Source: Burkholderiales bacterium (GTDB lineage Bacteria; Pseudomonadota; Gammaproteobacteria; Burkholderiales; Burkholderiaceae_D). From it: DNA of 39,220 nucleotides. Positions within the stretch are counted from its first letter, which is position 1, and each line of letters starts with the position of its first letter. This document shows positions 15,693 through 23,671 of the stretch, in pieces. The notes below the pieces were generated by a model that saw nothing but the letters and a program-made list of their open reading frames with translations, made no database searches and had not been told where the DNA came from. A program made the position numbers and the translations under genes. The stretch spans positions 1 to 39,220 of the forward strand of contig JACQDX010000077.1 of assembly GCA_016200895.1 (NCBI GenBank), given 5' to 3'.

Positions 15693-16940
15693 ATGACGAC
15701 GACTATAACTGCACCCCAGCTTGCCCATATTGCCAACGAGTTTGACACACCGTGCTGGGCCTATGACGCCTCCATTATAAGAGCGCAAATAGCCCGACTG
15801 CGTCAATTTGATGTGATCCGCTTTGCCCAGAAGGCATCCAGCAATATCCATTTGCTGCGTCTGATGCGTGAAGAAGGCGTGATGGTGGATTCAGTCTCGC
15901 TGGGTGAAGTTGAACGCGCACTGGCTGCGGGTTATGCCAGCCAGACTGAACAGGGCGGCCATGCCCCTATCGTGTTCACTGCGGATTTGCTGGACCGTGC
16001 CACCCTGAAGCGCGTGGTGGAATTGAATATCCCGGTCAATTGCGGCTCACCGCAAATGCTGGAACAACTGGGGCAAGCTCATCCTGGTCATGCAGTGTGG
16101 TTGCGCATCAACCCTGGCTTTGGTCACGGCCACAGCCGCAAGACCAATACTGGTGGCGAGCAAAGCAAGCACGGCATCTGGCATGAAGAATTGCAAAACG
16201 CATTGGCTATCATTGATCAATATGGTTTGACGCTGGTGGGCCTGCACATGCATATCGGCTCAGGCGTTGATTATGACCATCTGCAAAGCGTTTGCGATGC
16301 AATGATAGAACAAGTCAAAATCTGCAAGCGTGACTTGCAGGCGATTTCCATTGGTGGTGGCTTGTCCATCCCTTATCGCGGCGACGAGCCTGCGGTCGAT
16401 ACTGCACATTATTTTGAAATCTGGGACAAGGCCAGAAAAGAAATCGAAACTCTGCTAGGCCACAAAATCAGCATGGAGATAGAACCTGGCCGTTTCCTGG
16501 TGGCGCAATCCGGTATGTTGATTTCTGAATTGCGTGCGCAAAAACAGGTGGGCGATAATTTCTTTGCGCTGGTTGATGCAGGTTTTAATGACCTGGTGCG
16601 CCCGTCCATGTATGGCAGTTTCCACCGCATTACTTGTCACACTGCAGACGGCACTGAGCGTACCACAGCCTTGCGCCCTACCGTGGTGGCCGGACCATTG
16701 TGTGAGTCTGGCGATGTGTTCACGCAAGAAGATGGCGGCGTGGTCACGACCCAGGATTTGCCAGCTTGCGAGATCGGTGATCTGTTCGTCTTCCATGATG
16801 CTGGTGCTTATGGTGCCAGCATGTCGTCGAACTATAATTCCCGCCCGCTGATTCCGGAGATTTTGGTGGATGGTGAGCAGATAAAACAAATCCGCCGTCG
16901 TCAGACTGTGCAGGAATTGATTGCGCTGGAAAACATCTAA
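15693..16940 (+). CDS. lysA: diaminopimelate decarboxylase
   Basis: A PLP-dependent alanine-racemase-fold (group IV) enzyme that converts meso-diaminopimelate to L-lysine and CO2, the last step of lysine synthesis in the cytoplasm. The 415-residue protein has the PLP lysine K47 in RFAQKASSN, HIGSG at 187-191, the glycine loop GGG at 221-223, EPGR at 264-267, CESGD at 337-341 with the active-site cysteine, and GAYGASMSSNYNSRP near 371. Long blocks such as VDSVSLGE.ERALAAGY, NPGFGHGHS.KTNTGGE and VLVDAGFNDL-like sequence follow the E. coli LysA form rather than the shorter-motif YALKAN type found in many bacteria. The start is supported by position and a weak GGAAAAA. It converges with the binding-protein gene with only 4 bp between stops. 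Confidence 0.95.
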   Translation: MTTTITAPQLAHIANEFDTPCWAYDASIIRAQIARLRQFDVIRFAQKASSNIHLLRLMREEGVMVDSVSLGEVERALAAGYASQTEQGGHAPIVFTADLLDRATLKRVVELNIPVNCGSPQMLEQLGQAHPGHAVWLRINPGFGHGHSRKTNTGGEQSKHGIWHEELQNALAIIDQYGLTLVGLHMHIGSGVDYDHLQSVCDAMIEQVKICKRDLQAISIGGGLSIPYRGDEPAVDTAHYFEIWDKARKEIETLLGHKISMEIEPGRFLVAQSGMLISELRAQKQVGDNFFALVDAGFNDLVRPSMYGSFHRITCHTADGTERTTALRPTVVAGPLCESGDVFTQEDGGVVTTQDLPACEIGDLFVFHDAGAYGASMSSNYNSRPLIPEILVDGEQIKQIRRRQTVQELIALENI

Positions 16941-16944
16941 GCTT

Positions 16945-17736
16945 TTATTGACGAAGCTCTTCGAGAAGTCCTGCTTTTCTTGCCTTGAGGATGGCGACAT
17001 TGAGTTTGTCTATGATGCCGTCATCCTTGTCTACCCTTACCGCAAAATGGATAGTGTCTGTCAGCAGCGGTTTAGGTAAGACGGTCAGGTGCACATCGGC
17101 AAAGGGGGAATTGTTTCCCTCGTTCTCATCGCGCAGGGCCTGCAGCCGGTTTTCAAGTACACGGGGATCTTTCTGTACTGACCCAAACAGACCTGCATCC
17201 ATACGCCGGAACAAGAGTTTATAGATGCGTGACAAGGGTGCGTAATTGTCGACTTCAACTTTGAAGAGATTGACTTTCATGGCATCAAAGCGGTCGCCAT
17301 AGCTAAAGCCGCGTGGTATACCTATGGTCTTGTCCTTGAGGTCAGCCATGGTGTTGAAGCGAAACTGGGCATCGCTTCTGGTGACCAGGAACATGTACTT
17401 CGATTGGATTGGTAAAGAAAAGTGGAAGATTTTTTCGCGCTCTTTAGTCTTGCTGACGCCGTATAAAACGCCTTCACCATTTTCTGCTGCCTGCAATGCG
17501 CGTGGCCAGGGGCTACGCTGTTGTTGTATCTGCAAATTCCCTTCCCGTTCAATAAACTCAAATAGTTTATCTGCCAGTTTCAAGGGGAAAGGCTGGCCGC
17601 GCTGGTCTATGGGGTCAGGCGTCAGTATCACCACTTCCTTGGCTTGTGTTGCTGACACACTCAGACTAAATGCCAACGCAAATAGAGTCCGTTGTGTAGT
17701 TAGCCGCAAAACCGGAGCAGGATTGCACGAGCGCAT
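16945..17736 (-). CDS. periplasmic solute-binding protein (SBP_bac_3-like)
   Basis: A 263-residue exported protein resembling family 3 extracellular solute-binding proteins (polar amino-acid binding type). The signal peptide covers about 1-32 (LFALAFSLSVSATQA). Typical features follow: RSPWPRALQAAENGEGVLYG, KTKEREKIFHFS, FNTMADLKDKTIGIPRGFSYG and the final HFAVRVDKDDGIIDKLN. Such stand-alone proteins without permease genes are common in Oxalobacteraceae and often have unknown ligands. There are no ABC transporter genes beside it. The following 246 bp up to the next gene hold no supported feature. Confidence 0.8.
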   Translation of the reverse strand: MRSCNPAPVLRLTTQRTLFALAFSLSVSATQAKEVVILTPDPIDQRGQPFPLKLADKLFEFIEREGNLQIQQQRSPWPRALQAAENGEGVLYGVSKTKEREKIFHFSLPIQSKYMFLVTRSDAQFRFNTMADLKDKTIGIPRGFSYGDRFDAMKVNLFKVEVDNYAPLSRIYKLLFRRMDAGLFGSVQKDPRVLENRLQALRDENEGNNSPFADVHLTVLPKPLLTDTIHFAVRVDKDDGIIDKLNVAILKARKAGLLEELRQ

Positions 17737-17982
17737 TGGACTTTACCAGAACCTTTCAGACAGAACTCTCAGAAAACAGCAGACAATACTCATACCCGGC
17801 GACTGGCAAGGATCAGCAATTGTTTGGGAGAGCAGAACAGACAAGCGACACAACTAATTCATTTCCCATTCAAGAAACTTATCAGATAGTAACGTCAATA
17901 TGGCAATGCAGCAAGATTGGCAAGAAATTATTACAATAAAATGCAGTGATGCTCGTAACGATGCCTATCCGCGTGATTGATC

Positions 17983-18525
17983 TCAGCTTTTAACCGGACC
18001 AGCGTGTTTTTGAATAAGCGCCTTGATATGCTTCCATTGCGCAGCTTTGATGCCCCCCTTGAAGGACTCGATGACCTTGCCATCGCGCCCGATAAGAAAA
18101 ACAGTAGGCGTCGCAAATACCTTGCCGAAATTATCCTGATAATCAGAAGCATTGCGCCACAGTGAAGGGAAACCCTGATTGTCCTTACTCAGCCATTTTG
18201 CCTGTTTGGCATAGTCATCAATATCGCTCATGGCATCGTCGATACTGACGGTGACAAGTTCAAAGCCTGACTTTTTATTGGCTTCATAAAACTTGCGGAA
18301 AGTGGGCATCTCAGCCTGGCAAGTCGGGCACCAGGTTGCCCAGAAGGTCACCAGTATGACTGCGCCTTTACTTGTGTCCAGCTGATAGGGTTTGCCATTC
18401 AGCATGGTGCCCGCCAGTGCGGGCTGCGCAGGGAACACTTCCTTGCTGGCAGCCAGGGCAAATTGAGCGTTGATTGCCGAGATGAATAAAACGGTGGCAA
18501 TTAAAATCTTCAACAACTTGGAAAT
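17983..18525 (-). CDS. TlpA/ResA-like periplasmic thioredoxin
   Basis: A secreted thiol-disulfide oxidoreductase of the TlpA/ResA family. From the start proposed here the 180-residue product has a signal peptide at about 1-26 (KLLKILIATVLFISAINA), the classical active site WCPTC (cysteines 66 and 69) in FWATWCPTCQAEMP, and the cis-proline segment FATPTVFLIG. No ATG or GTG is available. The only well-spaced Shine-Dalgarno, GGAG, is six bases before an in-frame ATT, giving an N-terminus with two lysines before the hydrophobic core. TTG at 18516 is the conventional alternative, but GGAG would then be 15 bases away. Function is probably disulfide reduction in the periplasm; the partner is unknown. 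Confidence 0.87.
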   Translation of the reverse strand: MSKLLKILIATVLFISAINAQFALAASKEVFPAQPALAGTMLNGKPYQLDTSKGAVILVTFWATWCPTCQAEMPTFRKFYEANKKSGFELVTVSIDDAMSDIDDYAKQAKWLSKDNQGFPSLWRNASDYQDNFGKVFATPTVFLIGRDGKVIESFKGGIKAAQWKHIKALIQKHAGPVKS

Positions 18526-18551
18526 GGTGGTCTCCAGTTCAAACTTGCATG

Positions 18552-18581
18552 TGGAATAGCAATATAAGATTTTCTATTCCA
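18552..18581. other. inverted repeat upstream of TlpA-like gene
   Basis: TGGAATAG and CTATTCCA form an exact 8-bp dyad with a 14-bp AT-rich centre. It lies between the PhyH stop and the TlpA-like start. No U-tract follows on the minus strand, so it may be an operator or mRNA hairpin rather than a terminator. Confidence 0.4.
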
Positions 18582-18628
18582 TACAGCATAGTGCAGATTG
18601 AACAGGCTCGTCTGTCCTTGTCTGTTCT

Positions 18629-19390
18629 TTATATGGCAATTTCAGCAAAAACCGCAGAACGTGTACCAGGACGCGGTGGATTATCTGCAGCCCTGTAAGT
18701 AAACACCATGGAAAACTTGGTCGCTGCAGTCTGGTTCTTGCCCGCAGCATGAAAGAGATTGCTATGGAATAGCAAAACATCGCCCTGCTGCAAAGGCACA
18801 GGCTGTGCTTGTGCCAGCAAAGCCTGGTTCTGTTCCAGGTCAGTGCGCAAGAACTGGGCTTCGTCCAGCTGAGCCACATCAATGCCGATTTTGTGGGAGC
18901 CGGGTATCACCAAGAGGCAGCCATTTTCCAGCGTTTCATTGCGCAGGGCCAGCCAGGAAGACACCAGTTCTGCCCGCTGGAAATTCCAGTAACGGCTATC
19001 CCTGTGCCAACCTGTGGCGGTTGAATACTGCGGTTGTTTGCTCATGATGCAATTGTGATGCGACTGCGACAGCAAGGCACCCTCACCCAGCAATTGCAAT
19101 AAGGGGGCTGCCAATGTCGGCCCAGTTGCCCACTGTGCCAGACGCGGGTCACGCGCATAGGCTTGCAATAAGCGTCTGGCAGTGAGGCCGCCCTCTGCAT
19201 CACGTGAAGCGGGCGCGCCAGGGTAGCGGGTATCTGCCTCGTATTCTATGGGTTGTACCTGCCCCGCCAGTTGCTGTTCGCAATAGGTAATCACTTCTTC
19301 ACAATAGGCCGCGCTGGCCTGTTGCCGCAATACCAGAAAGCCCTGGCTGGTAAATTCTTGTTGTTGCGCAGTACTTAACATGGTCATCAT
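18629..19390 (-). CDS. phytanoyl-CoA dioxygenase (PhyH) family protein
   Basis: A probable Fe(II)/2-oxoglutarate-dependent oxygenase with the double-stranded beta-helix fold. From the start used here, the metal ligands are HRD at 129-131 (in TGWHRDSRYWNF) and H214 in NLFHAAGKN, and R233 in VFTYR may bind 2-oxoglutarate. The family includes hydroxylases of lipids, amino acids and natural products; the substrate cannot be deduced. Several in-frame ATGs lie close together at the 5' end. The ATG at 19390 keeps the conserved N-terminal helix (QQQEFTSQGFLVL) near the start, while an upstream one at 19420 would add ten residues. No biosynthetic genes are beside it. Confidence 0.88.
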   Translation of the reverse strand: MMTMLSTAQQQEFTSQGFLVLRQQASAAYCEEVITYCEQQLAGQVQPIEYEADTRYPGAPASRDAEGGLTARRLLQAYARDPRLAQWATGPTLAAPLLQLLGEGALLSQSHHNCIMSKQPQYSTATGWHRDSRYWNFQRAELVSSWLALRNETLENGCLLVIPGSHKIGIDVAQLDEAQFLRTDLEQNQALLAQAQPVPLQQGDVLLFHSNLFHAAGKNQTAATKFSMVFTYRAADNPPRPGTRSAVFAEIAI

Positions 19391-19567
19391 CTTCAGTGAG
19401 CAAAATGCCATTAAATGCATCTGTCATGACGCTGCAAAAATGGCTCACTCTGGATTTTAGAGGGATTCTCTTCAGGTGATCAGAACAGATCAAGGCAATT
19501 TAAGCGCGATTGTGATTAGGGCGTCACAATTAAAAACCAGTAATAGGTGATAATGTAGGCCAAATTT

Positions 19568-19702
19568 AAGGAACCTCTAATTAAGCTACTGCGCGACGCT
19601 ATTTTGGGCCTGCGATGCTCGCCGTACTACCGTACGACTGCGCGTCCGGGCTGTCAATGCGCCAAACTAACGCCGCTCGCTACACTTAATCAGAGATTCC
19701 TT
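19568..19702. repeat. short MITE-like repeat, copy A (about 135 bp)
   Basis: The ends are imperfect inverted repeats: AAGGAACCTCTAATTAAG at 19568-19585 against CTTAATCAGAGATTCCTT at 19685-19702. The left end continues as CTACTGCGCGACGCT, which is also found in the rpoB-rpoC gap at 31828-31842. The inside carries small palindromes such as GTAC-TACC-GTAC and no gene. It makes up most of the 346-bp gap between the PhyH and DAHP-synthase genes; 19391-19567 shows nothing else that can be supported. Confidence 0.75.
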
Positions 19703-19736
19703 GCGCAATAAATTAACGCAAAGCCACTTACTAGAC

Positions 19737-20792
19737 ATGACACACACCATACTGGAAAACATCAACGTCAGTTCTTTCGAGAACATGCCCACCCCTGAAG
19801 AATTGCATGCGCGCCTGCCTTTGAGCGATCTGGCGGGCGATGTCGTCGAGCAAAGCCGCGAAAGCCTGCGCAGCATATTGGAGCGCAAGGACAAACGCCT
19901 GTTCGTCGTCGTTGGACCCTGCTCCATCCATGACCCGGTTGCAGGTCTGGATTATGCCCGTCGCCTGAAAGCCCTGCAGGAAGAAGTCAAGGATGTGATG
20001 TTGCTGGTCATGCGTGTTTACTTTGAAAAACCACGCACGACCACAGGCTGGAAGGGTTATATCAATGACCCGTATATGGATGACTCTTTCCGTGTTGATG
20101 AGGGCATGGAAAAAGCCCGCCAGTTTTTGCTGGATGTCTGTGAACTCGGTCTGCCGACCGGAACCGAAGCGCTGGACCCGATTTCACCACAATACCTGGG
20201 TGACCTGATCGCCTGGACGGCCATAGGTGCCCGCACCACGGAATCCCAGACTCATCGCGAAATGTCGTCAGGCTTGTCTACCCCTGTGGGTTTCAAGAAC
20301 GGTACGGATGGCGACATCAGCATTGCCATCAATGCGATCTTGTCGGCATCACATCCGCATTCTTTCCTGGGTTTGAATGGTCAGGGCCGCGTCTCCATCG
20401 TGCGCACCAGCGGTAATCAATATGGCCACGTGGTCTTGCGTGGCGGTGGTGACCGCCCGAATTACGATACCGTGTCGGTCGCCATGGCCCAGCAAGCGCT
20501 GGCAAAAGCCAAGCTGCCACCAAATATCGTGGTCGACTGTTCACATGCCAACAGCTATAAAAAACCGGAACTGCAACCCCTGGTCATGGCAGATGTGATT
20601 AACCAGATTGCCAATGGCAACAAGGATATCGTCGGCGTCATGATCGAATCCAACATCATCGCCGGTAACCAGCCTATACCTGGGGATTTGTCGCAACTCA
20701 AATACGGCTGTTCAGTGACTGATGCCTGTGTGGATTGGGAAACGACTGAAAAAATGTTGCTGGATGCTGCGGCGAGATTGCGTCAACAATAA
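19737..20792 (+). CDS. aroG: 3-deoxy-7-phosphoheptulonate synthase, class I
   Basis: Condenses phosphoenolpyruvate and erythrose-4-phosphate to DAHP, the first step of the shikimate pathway. From the chosen ATG (MTHTILEN) the product is 351 residues, close to E. coli AroG (350). Class I-alpha signatures are visible: VVVGPCSIHDP, MRVYFEKPRTTTGWKGYIND, GARTTESQTHREMSSGLSTP, VGFKNGTDGD, VLRGG, VVDCSHANSYKK and the metal-ligand region near MIESNI and YGCSVTDACVDW. Which aromatic amino acid inhibits it cannot be read safely. A longer TTG-initiated frame begins inside the repeat element and is not preferred. Only a weak ribosome site precedes the ATG. Confidence 0.95.
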   Translation: MTHTILENINVSSFENMPTPEELHARLPLSDLAGDVVEQSRESLRSILERKDKRLFVVVGPCSIHDPVAGLDYARRLKALQEEVKDVMLLVMRVYFEKPRTTTGWKGYINDPYMDDSFRVDEGMEKARQFLLDVCELGLPTGTEALDPISPQYLGDLIAWTAIGARTTESQTHREMSSGLSTPVGFKNGTDGDISIAINAILSASHPHSFLGLNGQGRVSIVRTSGNQYGHVVLRGGGDRPNYDTVSVAMAQQALAKAKLPPNIVVDCSHANSYKKPELQPLVMADVINQIANGNKDIVGVMIESNIIAGNQPIPGDLSQLKYGCSVTDACVDWETTEKMLLDAAARLRQQ

Positions 20793-20801
20793 GCTGGTAT
20801 T

Positions 20802-20836
20802 GGCAGGCGCATCGATTAGTCCTGCATGCACCTGCC
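20802..20836 (+). other. hairpin downstream of aroG
   Basis: GGCAGG-c-GCAT and ATGC-a-CCTGCC pair over 10 bp with one mismatch and a 13-nt loop, starting 10 bp after the aroG stop. No U-tract follows, so it is at best a weak or factor-assisted terminator. Confidence 0.35.
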
Positions 20837-20895
20837 TGCATATGAACCATGGCGAAATCAGTTGACTCTATGCGCCACACTACTCATTAGATTTT

Positions 20896-21444
20896 ATGGA
20901 AACAAATCCGGATTTTCAGCAATCAGCCAATACGCTGTTTCCAGTTGCAGACACGACTGAAACTGACAGCAAGAGTGGCATCTCGGAAACAGAGTTGACT
21001 GCATTTGCAGGTGGGAACCATTATCCCAAATTGTTGATGCGATTACTGGAAGGTAAATCACGGCATGCCGGTTTTAATGTCTGGGCAATGATATTTGGCA
21101 TACAGTGGTTTTTCTTTCGCAAACTTTATCTCTTCGGTCTTTTTTCTGTTGCCCTGGAATCAATTGCGCCACTGCTTTTTATCGCGCTGACGGCAATGGC
21201 ATTTGGTTATCTCGACAGGGGCGCAATTATCATCATTACGATTGTGGCATTGATCATTACAAGAGTGATCATCGGATATATGGCCAATATTGCCCTGTGT
21301 CTCAAAGCATCGCATGTCATCGGAAAAATAGACAAGCTGAACAAAGATAACGAAACCCACCTGCGCCTGATAAAAAGAGCAGGTGGTGTCAGTGTGCCGT
21401 CTTTACTTTTTGTATATCTTGTCGTCCGTCTGGCGTTCAGGTAG
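20896..21444 (+). CDS. DUF2628-like membrane protein
   Basis: A 182-residue protein of unknown function. Residues 1-50 are polar. The segment FNVWAMIFGIQWFFFRKLYLFGLF resembles the signature of DUF2628 proteins, in which an aromatic-rich amphipathic region precedes the membrane helices. Three or four hydrophobic segments follow (about 65-85, 90-108, 110-132 and the C-terminal SVPSLLFVYLVVRLAF). It is 103 bp downstream of aroG on the same strand, with no good Shine-Dalgarno. It converges with hutF. Confidence 0.75.
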   Translation: METNPDFQQSANTLFPVADTTETDSKSGISETELTAFAGGNHYPKLLMRLLEGKSRHAGFNVWAMIFGIQWFFFRKLYLFGLFSVALESIAPLLFIALTAMAFGYLDRGAIIIITIVALIITRVIIGYMANIALCLKASHVIGKIDKLNKDNETHLRLIKRAGGVSVPSLLFVYLVVRLAFR

Positions 21445-21450
21445 CAAGCG

Positions 21451-21467
21451 CATTATTCACAATAATG
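21451..21467. terminator. weak AT-rich hairpin between convergent genes
   Basis: CATTATT-cac-AATAATG is an exact 7-bp dyad lying between the DUF2628-like stop and the hutF stop. It is short and AT-rich without a long U-tract, so a terminator role is only possible. Confidence 0.3.
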
Positions 21468-21483
21468 TAATAACTGATTGTCG

Positions 21484-22845
21484 TCACAAGACACGCAAGC
21501 TGCGCATGCATGCTCCATAAGCTGTCTGTATCTCAGCTTGCTGCAGGTGCTTGCCATTTTGAACGGACATCTTTCCACCGACATACACATCCCGCACCAG
21601 ATTATCATTACCTGCAAAGATCCAGGTATTGAGCACATCAGCACTACTGATACCTGCCACGTTGGGATGCTGCTCATCAAGCACCACGATATCAGCACGA
21701 TAACCTGTAGCAAGTTGCCCTAGTTTGCGCCCACTGGCTTGCGCACCACCTTGTAAAGCAGCCTGATATAAGAAATCACCGACCTTGCGCTGCGTTGGAA
21801 TACTGGCGATATTGCGGCCTTGCAAGCGCAGGCGCTGGCCATATTCCAGCCAGCGCAATTCTTCTACCGGACTTTGTGATACATGGCTATCACTGCCTAC
21901 GCCAAAACGGCCACCGGCTGCGATGTAATCTGGCAGATCAAAAAAACCATCGCCAAGATTGCCTTCTGTGGTCGTGCAGATGCCAGCTACTGCGCCACTG
22001 GCAGCGATGCCCTGTACTTCTGCCTTGTTCAAATGCGTGGCATGCACCAGACACCAGCGCTCATTCACAACACCACTTTCCAGCAAGAGTTCTACCGGAC
22101 GCTTGCCTGAGTAAGCGATGCAGGCATCAACTTCTTTTTGCTGTTCAGCGATATGGATATGGATAGGCCGGGTAGCGGGCAGTGCCGCCACCAGTTCACG
22201 TATCTGGCTGATGCTGGCAGCGCGCAGTGAATGCGGGGCAACACCGATTTCGACCTGGTCATTACGCTTGCCTTCCAGCGCTACTATCAATTGCATGATC
22301 TCAGCCACATTGGTGGAAAAACGGCGCTGGTCGTGGCGCAAAGCCTGTTCACCAAAATCGGCATAGTTGTACAGCACGGGCAGCATGCTGATACCCATGC
22401 CTGTCTGTTCAGCAGCAGCGATCACGCGCTCTGCCATCTCGGCGGGGCGTGCATAAAAACTGCCATCCTGGTCACGGTGCAGGTAATGAAATTCACAGAC
22501 TGCGGTATAGCCATGGCGCAGGCATTCAGCATACAGTTGCGCAGCAATAGCCTGGATTTGCTCAGGCGTGATATGCAGGGCATAGCGATACATGAGATCA
22601 CGCCAGGTCCAAAAGCTGTCCTTGCCCTCGCCTGCCATTTCTGTCATGCCAGCCATGGCGCGCTGGAAGGCATGCGAATGCAGATTGGTCATGCCGGGCA
22701 CGACAAATTGCGCCTGGTTTTCATGTGCACGCAATTGCGCATCCAATTCTATCTGGCCCAGGTCACCGTTGTCACTCCAGTGCAGACGCACATTGCTGGT
22801 CCAGCCTTGTGGCAGATATGCATGGTGGGCAAACAAGCTGCTCAT
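21484..22845 (-). CDS. hutF: formimidoylglutamate deiminase
   Basis: Hydrolyses N-formimidoyl-L-glutamate to N-formyl-L-glutamate and ammonia, step four of the five-step histidine degradation route. The 453-residue amidohydrolase-fold protein has HSH at 56-58 (metal ligands), the HIHIAEQ region with H231, VHATH at 267-271 and SDSH at 318-321. A C-terminal composite domain follows (GYRADIVVLDEQHPNV). The start overlaps the hutG stop by four bases (ATGA), so the two are translationally coupled and act consecutively in the pathway. hutH, hutU and hutI are not in the window. Confidence 0.95.
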   Translation of the reverse strand: MSSLFAHHAYLPQGWTSNVRLHWSDNGDLGQIELDAQLRAHENQAQFVVPGMTNLHSHAFQRAMAGMTEMAGEGKDSFWTWRDLMYRYALHITPEQIQAIAAQLYAECLRHGYTAVCEFHYLHRDQDGSFYARPAEMAERVIAAAEQTGMGISMLPVLYNYADFGEQALRHDQRRFSTNVAEIMQLIVALEGKRNDQVEIGVAPHSLRAASISQIRELVAALPATRPIHIHIAEQQKEVDACIAYSGKRPVELLLESGVVNERWCLVHATHLNKAEVQGIAASGAVAGICTTTEGNLGDGFFDLPDYIAAGGRFGVGSDSHVSQSPVEELRWLEYGQRLRLQGRNIASIPTQRKVGDFLYQAALQGGAQASGRKLGQLATGYRADIVVLDEQHPNVAGISSADVLNTWIFAGNDNLVRDVYVGGKMSVQNGKHLQQAEIQTAYGACMRSLRVL

Positions 22846-23657
22846 GCGGCACTCCCTTGCGTCTTGTTCCAGTCCAGGCAGGCTTGCAGCAATTGTGTCA
22901 GCAGGGGTTGCACCTGTACTGCCAGATCAGGCCGGTATTCGTAGGGAGCAGCTTCATTCATGTAAATGCACTGACTCATTTCCAGTTGTATTGCATGGAT
23001 ATTGCGTGATGGCTGGCCGTAATTGCGAGTGATGAAACCACCCTTGAAACGGCCATTGAAAATATGGGTATAGGCAGATGTGTGAGTCGAATTCTGCAAG
23101 GCATTTGCGATTGCCGCTTGCATGCTGGCGTCACAGGATTTTTGATCGGCAGTGCCAAAGTTCAGGTCGGGTAATTTGCCTTCAAAAAAACGTGGCACTT
23201 CCGATGCTATGGAATGCGCATCCCATAGCACCACGCTGCCATGCAGGCCCAGCAGACGTTCCAGTTCTTGCTGCAATTGCTGGTGATAGGGTTGCCAGTA
23301 AGTCGAGATGCGGCGCTGCACTTCAACTTCTGTCGGCAGATTCTCAGTCGCATACAGAGGCTGCTTGGCAAAGGTATCGACGGGACATAGACCCGTAGTA
23401 TCTTGCCCCGGATACAGGTTGGCATTGTCGGAAGAGCGGTTCAGGTCTATCACATAGCGCGAATATTCAGCTGCGATGGTGGATGCTCCCAGCTCTGCGG
23501 CCATATTGTAGAGGCTGCGTAAATGCCAGTCGGTATCTGTTTTTTCATGCGCGACTGGCAGCATCTGGGCGGCGATGTCATCTGGTATGCTGGTACCCAC
23601 ATGCGGCATGGAAATCAGCAGGGGCAGGCTGCCTTGTTGAAAGTGATAAGCAGTCAT
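22842..23657 (-). CDS. hutG: N-formylglutamate deformylase
   Basis: Hydrolyses N-formyl-L-glutamate to glutamate and formate, the last step of the HutF/HutG branch of histidine use. The protein belongs to the N-formylglutamate amidohydrolase family, with SMPHVGTSIPDD near the N-terminus, EKTDTDWHLRSLY, YVIDLNRSSDNANLYPGQ, VVLWDAHSIASEVPRFFEG and the C-terminal GRFKGGFITRNYG and HAIQLEMSQCIYMNE, all typical. The start is set at MTAYHF because GGGAGA lies six bases before that ATG; a start four codons upstream would overlap the ribosome site. It follows iclR by 14 bp and overlaps hutF. Confidence 0.95.
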   Translation of the reverse strand: MTAYHFQQGSLPLLISMPHVGTSIPDDIAAQMLPVAHEKTDTDWHLRSLYNMAAELGASTIAAEYSRYVIDLNRSSDNANLYPGQDTTGLCPVDTFAKQPLYATENLPTEVEVQRRISTYWQPYHQQLQQELERLLGLHGSVVLWDAHSIASEVPRFFEGKLPDLNFGTADQKSCDASMQAAIANALQNSTHTSAYTHIFNGRFKGGFITRNYGQPSRNIHAIQLEMSQCIYMNEAAPYEYRPDLAVQVQPLLTQLLQACLDWNKTQGSAA

Positions 23658-23671
23658 GGTGTCTCCCAAAT

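Noticed and set aside
19701..19736. TTG-initiated N-terminal extension of aroG
   Set aside because: It begins within the end of repeat copy A and adds residues not expected in DAHP synthases; the ATG at 19737 gives the normal length.
20802..20836. Hairpin after aroG as an intrinsic terminator
   Set aside because: The stem is present but no U-tract follows, so it is listed only as a hairpin.
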